From: Deltaproteobacteria bacterium
GTDB lineage: Bacteria > Desulfobacterota > DSM-4660 > Desulfatiglandales > Desulfatiglandaceae
DNA length: 13,250 bases
NCBI GenBank assembly: GCA_013349725.1
Contig: DUZB01000037.1
Location: forward strand, 1-13,250
Reading direction: 5' to 3'
Notes under the pieces: generated by a model
Seen by the model: only the letters and a program-made list of their open reading frames with translations
The model's database searches: none
What the model was told of the DNA's origin: nothing
Part shown: one piece after another, positions 5,981 to 11,841 of the stretch
How the letters are laid out: the number at the start of each line of letters is the position of its first letter
Numbering within the stretch: position 1 is the stretch's first letter
Translations under genes and position numbers: made by a program

Positions 5981-7798
5981 TTATGCCCTCCACAGGGGAA
6001 AATAAACGAGAAAGGTGGTCGTATTTTCCGTACACCTGATTTCCATTTTCCCCTTCAACAATCGCATGATCCGGTGTGTTATATAAAGACCGCGTCCCTC
6101 GCCCTCCCCCTCCAGGATTTTCATGCGGTCTTCATCGGAAATAGATCCCGTGTTGCTGATTTCCGCACATGCCCATTTCCCCTGTTCATACGTGCGTATA
6201 GATATAACGCCTCCTAAAAGGGGAACAGCCTTTGTTGCATTATTTAAGAGATTATCAAAAACCCTTTCCAATTGCACGGGGTGGCACTTCACCTTTAATT
6301 CGTCTTGAAAAGGCCCTTCCTTCAATTCAATATTCTGACGCAACTCTTCTTTGATGGCCTCTCTGTTAATAACGAAGCGTCTCCTTAAAACCTCCGTGAA
6401 ATTTACGGCCTGTTTCTCTCCCACGTGATAAAGGCTCATGGCCAGTTCCTGCAGCCGACTGGTTTCCTCCAGAATAATATCTGAATACCAGTCAATCTGT
6501 TTTTTTGAACCTTCGAGATCTCCTTTTTTAATCAACTCCTTGAGGCGCCGTGCAAATCCTGCGGTGGCAATGGCCGGATTTTTGAAATCATGAAGGGCGT
6601 CATCCAACCGCTCCATTTTCTGTGCCTTCATGAGCTCCCTGCCAAGAAAAAGGAGGAGACTGATTTCATCGTCTCGGTATCTCTGCTTCTGATCCAGCGC
6701 GTCAAAGGTCATGAAATGGGTGATTTCCCCATCCACACTGAGGGGAATATATAATATGGAATTGATATGTTTCTGTTCCGCCATTTTTTTCAGGTTGGTC
6801 GAAATCAACTCGCTTTTCTGGGGATCAACCACCAGAATAAAAAGTGGTGTAACCACCTCATATTTAGATTCCCCCTTATAATCCTGAAGGCTCAAAAGAA
6901 GCTCAAAAGCCGGTTCACTATTGACGGAAAAGCCCTGTCCGATACTGTGGTACCCGTCGTGATCGGGGAACCCGCTTTCCAGAATAACACCCTCCCGATC
7001 TCTTTTTACCGAAAAAAGGGCACAGCTTTGAAGATCAATCAGTTCGGCAAGTTCAGGGACCACACTGTTAAAGATCTCTTTCATCTTGATCCCGCCGCGT
7101 GATCCCAGCTTACTGAAGATATGCCGTACGATGGCCTCCCGTTTTTCATTGGACCTGTTAAGGTAAAGGATCTTTTTTCTGGCCATGACAAAACTGAGTC
7201 TCTTGGCCATGATTAAAGCCATTTTAACCTCTATGGGACTGAAACTCCGGCCTCCTTCCGCATAGTATATCTGAATAACACCCGCAGCGTCCCTTTCTCT
7301 CGGAAAAAACCGGGGGATATCCAGAGGGATTGCCATCAGAGAGTTCACGCCTCTTCCATTGACTACCCGCTTATTCCTGTACAGGTCTTCCTTTAAAAGG
7401 TCAGACGCCAGAAAAGGTTCCCCGCTTTCGGCTACCCGCCCTGCAATGGTTCCCCGCAAAGGAACATCACTTTCCCTCTTTTCCTCTTCGGAAGGATATG
7501 ATCCGTAAGAAATCATCTTTTCCGCGTGCGGATCATAAATTCTCACTGACGCGCTGTGAGCGCCTAAAAAGGTCACCATGTGGCGGGCTGCAATTTCAAG
7601 GATCTCCTTCTCCGAAAGGTCCGGATCAATATTGACAATGGCATCAATCTGTATCGCAATACGATCGAGGAATTCCGCTAACATCTTATCTTCAATCCAA
7701 TGGGCTAAAAGTGGCCAGAAATTTTCATCAACAGAAATTCCTTCTGCCTTTGCCTGCCCGCGAATCCCCTCCAAAAGGGTATGCAGATCAAATAACAT
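5981..7798 (-). CDS. Soluble GAF-GAF sensor histidine kinase
   Basis: A 605-residue protein without membrane segments. A helical N-terminus (1-60) is followed by a GAF domain (about 60-205, with VPLRGTIAGRVAESGEPFLA and VNSLMAIPLD), a second, more diverged GAF domain (about 235-395, NSILYIPLSVDGEITHFMTF), and a dimerisation helix with the phospho-acceptor in LHDFKNPAIATAGFARRL (H403). The C-terminal ATPase domain has its N-box in RVFDNLLNNATKAV (512-525). The usual D-x-G of the G1 box is SNTG (548-551) and the lid before GEGRGLYITHRIM is short and lacks an F-box, so kinase activity may be weakened or specialised. It is the first gene of the leftward operon, 28 bases before the cyclic-nucleotide-binding gene. 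No response regulator lies in the operon; the closest in the window is the partial one at the right edge, in a different transcription unit. Confidence 0.88.
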   Translation of the reverse strand: MLFDLHTLLEGIRGQAKAEGISVDENFWPLLAHWIEDKMLAEFLDRIAIQIDAIVNIDPDLSEKEILEIAARHMVTFLGAHSASVRIYDPHAEKMISYGSYPSEEEKRESDVPLRGTIAGRVAESGEPFLASDLLKEDLYRNKRVVNGRGVNSLMAIPLDIPRFFPRERDAAGVIQIYYAEGGRSFSPIEVKMALIMAKRLSFVMARKKILYLNRSNEKREAIVRHIFSKLGSRGGIKMKEIFNSVVPELAELIDLQSCALFSVKRDREGVILESGFPDHDGYHSIGQGFSVNSEPAFELLLSLQDYKGESKYEVVTPLFILVVDPQKSELISTNLKKMAEQKHINSILYIPLSVDGEITHFMTFDALDQKQRYRDDEISLLLFLGRELMKAQKMERLDDALHDFKNPAIATAGFARRLKELIKKGDLEGSKKQIDWYSDIILEETSRLQELAMSLYHVGEKQAVNFTEVLRRRFVINREAIKEELRQNIELKEGPFQDELKVKCHPVQLERVFDNLLNNATKAVPLLGGVISIRTYEQGKWACAEISNTGSISDEDRMKILEGEGEGRGLYITHRIMRLLKGKMEIRCTENTTTFLVYFPLWRA

Positions 7799-7904
7799 GT
7801 CTAAAAAACCTTATTTATTTGGATGATAAATATTTTCCTTTTCCTATGTGAACCATTTTATACCGTATTTTCTCAAGAAAAACACCCGTTTTTTCATCCA
7901 AAGC

Positions 7905-7933
7905 TTGACGTGCTGCCATTCAGAATTTAAAAT
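7905..7933 (+). promoter_or_regulatory. Sigma70-like promoter of the cyclophilin gene
   Basis: TTGACG (7905-7910) and TAAAAT (7928-7933) are separated by exactly 17 bases, 30 bases before the cyclophilin ATG, with AAGGAG at 7953-7958 as ribosome site. The 165-base gap also has to hold the leftward promoter of the kinase/transporter operon. On that strand a TATAAAAT occurs at 7862-7855 but without a clear -35 partner. Confidence 0.6.
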
Positions 7934-7963
7934 AAGATACAATAAAAACTTTAAGGAGAATTT

Positions 7964-8485
7964 ATGACGTCAAAAATTGATTACAAAGAGGATATTGATA
8001 GACCGGTTGCAGTATTCGACACAAGTCTCGGAATTTTCGAGGCAGAGCTTTATGCAAAGGAATGCCCTGAGACCGTCTGGAACTTCATCAATCTGGCCGA
8101 GGGAAGGCAGGACACGGATAAAGGAGAAAATTTCTACGACGGCCTTGCGTTTCACAGGGTCATTGATCAATTTATGATACAGGGTGGGTGCCCTGTTGGA
8201 AACGGAACCGGGGGACCTGGGTACCGTTTCAAGGACGAATTCGACCCGAACCTGCGCCACAACAGCGAAGGGATTTTCTCCATGGCCAACGCCGGTCCCG
8301 GAACCAATGGCAGCCAGTTCTTCGTAACGCTGGGCGCAACACCTCATTTGGATAATCGACATTCCGTCTTTGGAAAAGTGATTAAAGGGATGGACGTTGT
8401 AAGAAAGATAGGCGCAGTGAAGACCGGCCCCATGGACAAACCGGTCGAACCGGTCGTCATCAACAAGGTGACTATTCGAAGGTGA
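7964..8485 (+). CDS. Cyclophilin-type peptidyl-prolyl cis-trans isomerase
   Basis: A 173-residue single-domain cyclophilin that would isomerise peptidyl-proline bonds during protein folding. Active-site segments are intact: FHRVIDQFMIQGG (63-75, with the catalytic Arg65, Phe70 and Gln73), GIFSMANAGPGTNGSQFFVT (103-122) and HLDNRHSVFGKV (128-139). The position of the cyclosporin-contacting Trp of eukaryotic cyclophilin A (EWLD) is His128 (PHLD), as expected for a bacterial enzyme with low drug affinity. There is no signal peptide, so it should act in the cytoplasm. The ATG at 7964 has AAGGAG five bases upstream. It is transcribed divergently from the sensor/Mla operon and is followed by an inverted-repeat element rather than a clear terminator. 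Confidence 0.96.
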   Translation: MTSKIDYKEDIDRPVAVFDTSLGIFEAELYAKECPETVWNFINLAEGRQDTDKGENFYDGLAFHRVIDQFMIQGGCPVGNGTGGPGYRFKDEFDPNLRHNSEGIFSMANAGPGTNGSQFFVTLGATPHLDNRHSVFGKVIKGMDVVRKIGAVKTGPMDKPVEPVVINKVTIRR

Positions 8486-8510
8486 TTTCAGGACAACACA
8501 AAGAATGATT

Positions 8511-8742
8511 GGCTCATCGCGGATTAGCATCCGAAGGCTTGTTCTCAAATAGACAGTGTTCAGGAGCCAGGTGTCAGGTGTCAGGTGTCAGGGGAAAACT
8601 TGGCCGCATCCGACTTATTCAACGCAATAAACGATAGTTATGTTTTATGGAATCGCAAAGCCGGAGTGGTAAGCACTGAAACCTGACACCTGACACCTCG
8701 GTTCCAGAAAAAACGATTCTTCACGTTAATCCGCGATGAGCC
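8511..8742. mobile_element. MITE-like element with 16-bp terminal inverted repeats
   Basis: GGCTCATCGCGGATTA (8511-8526) recurs in perfect inverse orientation at 8727-8742, and similarity continues outward (GAATGATT against GAATCACTT). Inside lie a second pair of inverted arms built from GGTGTCA units and a centre of about 85 bases. No convincing frame lies wholly inside, so a non-autonomous element or large RNA hairpin is likely. It fills almost all of the 296-base gap between the cyclophilin and EIIA genes, which contains no gene. TGATT occurs next to both ends (8506-8510 and 8746-8750) but does not abut both, so a target duplication is not established. Confidence 0.6.
8569..8697. repeat. 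Inverted arrays of the 7-mer GGTGTCA
   Basis: Three exact tandem copies of GGTGTCA (8570-8590) face three copies of the complement (TGAAACC, TGACACC, TGACACC at 8677-8697, the first degenerate). The arms could pair over more than 20 bases. They are nested inside the longer terminal repeats at 8511 and 8742, giving a two-tier hairpin. The direct/inverted 7-mer pattern without unique spacers rules out a CRISPR array. Confidence 0.7.
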
Positions 8743-8781
8743 AAGTGATTCAATTCTCATTAATATACCGAGGTCTGTACC

Positions 8782-9252
8782 ATGGAAATCTGTAAGGAAC
8801 TCGACACAGACAGAATATTCCTCAACGTCCCGCTCACCGACAAAGACGCAGTGCTCCGTTTTGCGGCGGAAGCATTTGCCGCCGGCGGCATTGTTGCCGA
8901 TGCGGACAAACTTTACGAAGGGATGGTAGAACGTGAGGAAACCATGAGTACAGGGATCGGGAAAGGCCTCGCGATCCCCCACTCTGCAAGTCCGGATACA
9001 AAGTATCCCGCAGTTCTTGTCATCCGGCTTGCAGAGCCCCTTGATTACGATGCAATAGATGGAGTTCCCGTAGGGGTTGTGGTGGCTCTTGTGGCGCCGG
9101 AACATGATCCGGACCTTCACCTGCAGATGCTCGCCCACCTGGCCAGGCTTTGTCAGCACTCGGATTTCATGAAAACCGTTCAAAGTTCGGAAGACCCGGA
9201 GCGCCTCCTGGAAAAAATCAGGCGGATTGAAGAGCAAATTGTTTTTCCATGA
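8782..9252 (+). CDS. PTS EIIA-like protein (fructose/Ntr type)
   Basis: A 156-residue soluble EIIA domain of the mannitol/fructose/Ntr type. The phospho-accepting histidine is H67 in the typical STGIGKGLAIPH context (56-67), preceded by MVEREETM; the strand PVGVVVALVAP and the region LHLQMLAHLARLC follow the family pattern to the C-terminus. Family members either carry phosphate to a sugar permease or act as regulators, as EIIA-Ntr does. No EIIB, EIIC, HPr or sigma54 gene lies nearby, so a regulatory role is the better guess here. The ATG at 8782 has GAGG eight bases upstream. It stands alone after the inverted-repeat element, convergent with the glycosyltransferase gene. Confidence 0.9.
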   Translation: MEICKELDTDRIFLNVPLTDKDAVLRFAAEAFAAGGIVADADKLYEGMVEREETMSTGIGKGLAIPHSASPDTKYPAVLVIRLAEPLDYDAIDGVPVGVVVALVAPEHDPDLHLQMLAHLARLCQHSDFMKTVQSSEDPERLLEKIRRIEEQIVFP

Positions 9253-9278
9253 AACCGCGCGTTTTAAAACAGTCTACC

Positions 9279-9540
9279 GTATCCTATTCAAAAACTCCGG
9301 CAGGAATGGAGTCATAAGGTCTTTTTTGCTGCCGCATCTTGGATAAAGTTCCTCGACACGTGGCGGAGGTCCTTATTTGCTGGTACATTGCAGAACATAT
9401 AGGTCTAAGCCAAGTCTTGGTTGTACCAGCAAAGAAGGCCGGGGGCTCCATAGGAATCAGATGCGGCAGCAAAAAAGACCTTATGGCGGAATGGGTTCGC
9501 TGAACCTATAATCCATTGCCAGGGAATTTGAATAGGATAC
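9279..9540. mobile_element. Nested long palindromic element (about 262 bases)
   Basis: This gap of 351 bases (9253-9603) between two convergent genes is almost entirely one nested palindrome. The outer arms are GTATCCTATTCAAA (9279-9292) and its exact complement (9527-9540). The middle arms are 27 bases and perfect (9313-9339 with 9459-9485, core TTTTTTGCTGCCGCATCT). The inner arms are 17 bases with one mismatch (9371-9387 with 9422-9438, core TTTGCTGGTACA). There is no transposase frame. It resembles a MITE or other non-autonomous element, and as RNA would form a very long hairpin that could also stop transcription from either side. The short frames inside it are products of the repeat. Confidence 0.7.
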
Positions 9541-9603
9541 AGCCTATCCTTGTCCTCTCCTATGCAGTTCATCGATTAACACCTCGTCCTCAAATCCTCC
9601 CCG

Positions 9604-10866
9604 TCAGGCATTATCCGCTTCCACCGCACTCAAAATCCTTGAGTAGCTTTCGGGATAGCTGAAAATGACCCGATTCCAGGACGGAATCAGCGTGCTCTCG
9701 TGCGGTCCCTTGCTCTGCTCCCAGGCCGTCCAGAGAAATCCCCTGAAGTAACGCGCGGAAAGTTCTTCCTCGTGTCTATCAAAGGCCAGTTCATTGACCT
9801 CGGCATCATCGCTGAAACTCTTGATAAACTTGAGCGCATTGTCATAATAGGTGTGAAGAAGCATATCCACAAAGGCATCATCGAGAGGGAAACCATGGGA
9901 GCGCATGTATGTCAGATAGAATTTGGCGATATCCACCACCATTCTGTGAAGCCCTCTTTTGGCATCCTCCGGAGAAAGATCCTGGTGCTTATGTTCGTAG
10001 TTGGGCATGAGATCTATCTGGGCAATTTTCCTTGGAATAACCCGATGGTAGGCCTGAGAGAGGGTCGCGACTTCAAGCCCCCAGTCATAGGCAAAATCCA
10101 TTCCCCGTGCGACGCGTGCCGAAAAACTGAATTCTCCCGCAAGAGGGTATTTGAAACTACGATGGTAATCAAAAAATTTCTCCAGCTCATAATTCCTCCG
10201 TTCGTGCATAATAGTCTTCAGGGCATCAACGAAAGGCATGACAAATAGCCTGGTCACCCGGCCCTTCATGGCCTTTTCCGTCGGAGAAATGCGGGCATAG
10301 AAACCCTTGCAGAATTCAAAGTCATTGTTGGGATTCGCGCTGGGCTCTATCAGTCTCCCAAGAAGTATCCTGTTGTAGGTAACAATGTCGCAATCATGCA
10401 GGGCAATGGTCTGGCAATCTTCCCGGGCAAAAATATACCCGAGACTGATCCATACGGACTGCCCTTTTCCCTGCACCCCCACAGGAATTTCCCGTGCTGC
10501 AATTTTCTGGAACACTTCCTGGATTCGGGGTCCGTCCACCCATACGATCTTCACATCACGCTCCGGCGTGCGGAGTCTCTCAAAATACTCCCTGATTTCG
10601 CGAAACTGGTTTTCATCCTGTGCGCCTCCAAGGGCGACAATGACCGAATGGATATAGTTTACCCCTTGAATTTCGGATAATATATTCCCCAGCACCCGGT
10701 CATTGTGCATTTCGGAATGCAGACAGGGAAGCAGAAGACAGATTGGCAGCTGCCGCCCGTATTCCGCCAGTCTCCTTTCAAGAGCAGACTGATAAGCTTC
10801 TCTGTCAAACCCTTCGTAAAGGCCGTGAAGCGTCGTAATAATGCCGTTTTGATGAAAATCCGCCAT
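9604..10866 (-). CDS. gpgS: GpgS-like glucosyl-3-phosphoglycerate synthase (GT81)
   Basis: A 420-residue GT-A fold glycosyltransferase resembling glucosyl-3-phosphoglycerate synthase, which joins NDP-glucose to 3-phosphoglycerate on the way to the compatible solute glucosylglycerate. Key features are PICLLLPCLHSEM (41-53), the nucleotide-binding GVQGKGQSVW (130-139), the metal-binding DCD in IALHDCDIVTYNR (154-166), NDFEFCKGFYARI (181-193), GRVTRLFVMPFVDAL (202-216), SFKYPLAGEFSFS (237-249), DWGLEVATLS (261-270) and the His-containing YEHKHQDLS (290-298). I chose the ATG at 10866 because AAGGAGG lies eight bases upstream; a GTG at 10893 would add nine residues containing the ribosome site itself. 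The matching phosphatase (GpgP) is not in the window. A mannosyl-transferring relative or another GT81 specificity remains possible. Confidence 0.88.
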   Translation of the reverse strand: MADFHQNGIITTLHGLYEGFDREAYQSALERRLAEYGRQLPICLLLPCLHSEMHNDRVLGNILSEIQGVNYIHSVIVALGGAQDENQFREIREYFERLRTPERDVKIVWVDGPRIQEVFQKIAAREIPVGVQGKGQSVWISLGYIFAREDCQTIALHDCDIVTYNRILLGRLIEPSANPNNDFEFCKGFYARISPTEKAMKGRVTRLFVMPFVDALKTIMHERRNYELEKFFDYHRSFKYPLAGEFSFSARVARGMDFAYDWGLEVATLSQAYHRVIPRKIAQIDLMPNYEHKHQDLSPEDAKRGLHRMVVDIAKFYLTYMRSHGFPLDDAFVDMLLHTYYDNALKFIKSFSDDAEVNELAFDRHEEELSARYFRGFLWTAWEQSKGPHESTLIPSWNRVIFSYPESYSRILSAVEADNA

Positions 10867-10874
10867 GGCAATCT

Positions 10875-10881
10875 CCTCCTT
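10875..10881 (-). promoter_or_regulatory. Ribosome binding site AAGGAGG of the GpgS-like gene
   Basis: AAGGAGG on the - strand, eight bases before the ATG at 10866, is a near-perfect Shine-Dalgarno and fixes that start against the upstream GTG at 10893. Confidence 0.75.
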
Positions 10882-10940
10882 TTCCGTTTTCACAGGAACT
10901 ATGCAATAAAAGCAGAACGTTTTTTTCGCATGGTTGGATT

Positions 10941-10969
10941 ATCATACCCCATAAATTCCTGAGGGTAAA
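10941..10969 (-). promoter_or_regulatory. Candidate sigma70 promoter for the GpgS-like gene
   Basis: On the - strand TTTACC (10969-10964) and TATGAT (10946-10941) are separated by 17 bases, 75 bases before the chosen ATG. The match is four of six at -35 and five of six at -10. It is the best candidate I can see in the leader, but not a strong one. Confidence 0.4.
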
Positions 10970-11072
10970 GAGAAACGGGCAGGCCAAGAAGGCCCAATTC
11001 CGTTAAACCGTTAATGGTCCCCTGGCAAACGCTCCTTTCTGTTGCCCTGCCACCGGTCTTATGATACAGTAT

Positions 11073-11242
11073 GGGCTTGGTTCTAACTTCGCCCACTTAA
11101 TCCAATTAGTAAAGAGTACGTTCGGAAGGTCATAATCGTAATCGTAATCATAATCTTACTCTTTTACGGCCTATTTTAGAGCTACCCGATTAAGATTATG
11201 AGTAAGAAAATAAATCTAATGAACCACGTTAGAACCAAGCCC
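11073..11242. mobile_element. MITE-like element with 15-bp terminal inverted repeats
   Basis: GGGCTTGGTTCTAAC (11073-11087) and its exact complement (11228-11242) bound a 170-base AT-rich non-coding segment. Inside, TCATAATCTTA (11148-11158) is complementary to TAAGATTATGA (11191-11201), so the element can fold as a two-tier hairpin. CAGTA lies one base outside the left end (11067-11071) and two bases outside the right end (11245-11249), a possible but imperfect target duplication. No transposase is encoded. It sits between the divergent glycosyltransferase and flavin reductase genes. Confidence 0.6.
11133..11156. repeat. Short tandem hexamer TAATCN x4
   Basis: Four consecutive hexamers TAATCG, TAATCG, TAATCA, TAATCT lie inside the 11073-11242 element. 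The unit may vary in number by slippage; its complement is partly present in the right half of the same element. Confidence 0.6.
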
Positions 11243-11320
11243 TTCAGTACTGACTCCCAAGACAGGAAACTGCCTGATTGAGGATACCAACCCGGATTAT
11301 CAAAACTACAGGAGCCTGCT

Positions 11321-11815
11321 ATGAAAGAAATGGATTACATGGCTGTCGCCGACAGCGCAATCAAACAGATCAAGCAAGGAGCCTTTCTGACTGTCCGTTC
11401 AGGAGAAAGTCTCAACACCATGACAATCGGCTGGGCAACGATCGGATTTGTGTGGCGGAAACCCATTTTCATGGTTGCGGTCCGGGATTCCAGGCACACC
11501 TTCGGGATTATGGAGAAGGCGGCGGATTTTACCGTTTCCGTTCCCTCCGGCGACATGAAAGCGGCCATCGCGTTCTGTGGAACCAAATCGGGCAGGGATT
11601 ACGATAAATATAAAGAATGCAACCTGGCCACTGCCAAAGCCCGAAAGACGGAAAGCCCCATTATTGACATACCCGGCATCCATTTTGAATGCAGGATCGT
11701 TTTCAAAGCGCCCATGGATCCCGTATACCTCGATGAAAGCTATCAAGAACTCTATCCGGAAAAAGATTACCATACCCTCTATTTTGGGGAGATTCTGGAC
11801 TGCTATGAAATCTGA
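11321..11815 (+). CDS. Flavin reductase-like FMN-binding split-barrel protein
   Basis: A 164-residue protein of the flavin reductase (RutF/DIM6/NTAB-like) split-barrel family. AFLTVRSGESLNTMTIGWA (21-39) is the characteristic FMN-binding stretch, followed by RKPIFMVAVRDSRHTFGIME (46-65), FTVSVPSGDMKAAIAFCG (70-87), the substrate-side segment PIIDIPGIHFECRI, and the closing YFGEILDCYEI. Members either pass electrons from NAD(P)H to free flavin or are small flavoproteins in anaerobes; which applies here cannot be decided. The ATG at 11321 has AGGAG six bases upstream. A TPR gene follows 26 bases downstream and a response regulator after that, suggesting one transcription unit. Two cysteines (C86, C100) could be redox active, but no motif shows it. 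Confidence 0.88.
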   Translation: MKEMDYMAVADSAIKQIKQGAFLTVRSGESLNTMTIGWATIGFVWRKPIFMVAVRDSRHTFGIMEKAADFTVSVPSGDMKAAIAFCGTKSGRDYDKYKECNLATAKARKTESPIIDIPGIHFECRIVFKAPMDPVYLDESYQELYPEKDYHTLYFGEILDCYEI

Positions 11816-11841
11816 TCCTCTCATTTGAAAAGGACTGCCCC

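Larger units (their letters stand above)
10867..11320. other. Gene-free 454-base region between divergent genes
   Basis: This stretch holds the ribosome site and a candidate leftward promoter of the glycosyltransferase gene (up to 10969), about 100 bases (10970-11072) in which I see nothing beyond short chance dyads, the inverted-repeat element at 11073-11242, and the flavin reductase leader with AGGAG at 11310-11314. A 65-codon leftward frame (10899-11096) crosses the element boundary, has no clear ribosome site and shows no family features, so I do not call it a gene. Confidence 0.6.

Noticed and set aside
7970..8548. Leftward frame of 192 codons opposite the cyclophilin gene
   Set aside because: Shadow of a conserved gene on the other strand; no recognisable domain.
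8570..8697. Possible CRISPR-like array
   Set aside because: The repeated unit is only 7 bases, in direct tandem with no unique spacers, and appears in inverted orientation on the other side.
8638..9237. Leftward frame of 199 codons opposite the EIIA gene
   Set aside because: It is antisense to a clear EIIA gene with ribosome site and conserved active site; its protein shows no family motif.
9284..9472. Leftward 62-codon frame inside the palindrome
   Set aside because: It consists of repeat arms, has no ribosome site and spans the hairpin centre.
10899..11096. Leftward 65-codon frame upstream of the GpgS-like gene
   Set aside because: No clear ribosome site, no motif, and it crosses the end of the inverted-repeat element and the likely gpgS promoter.
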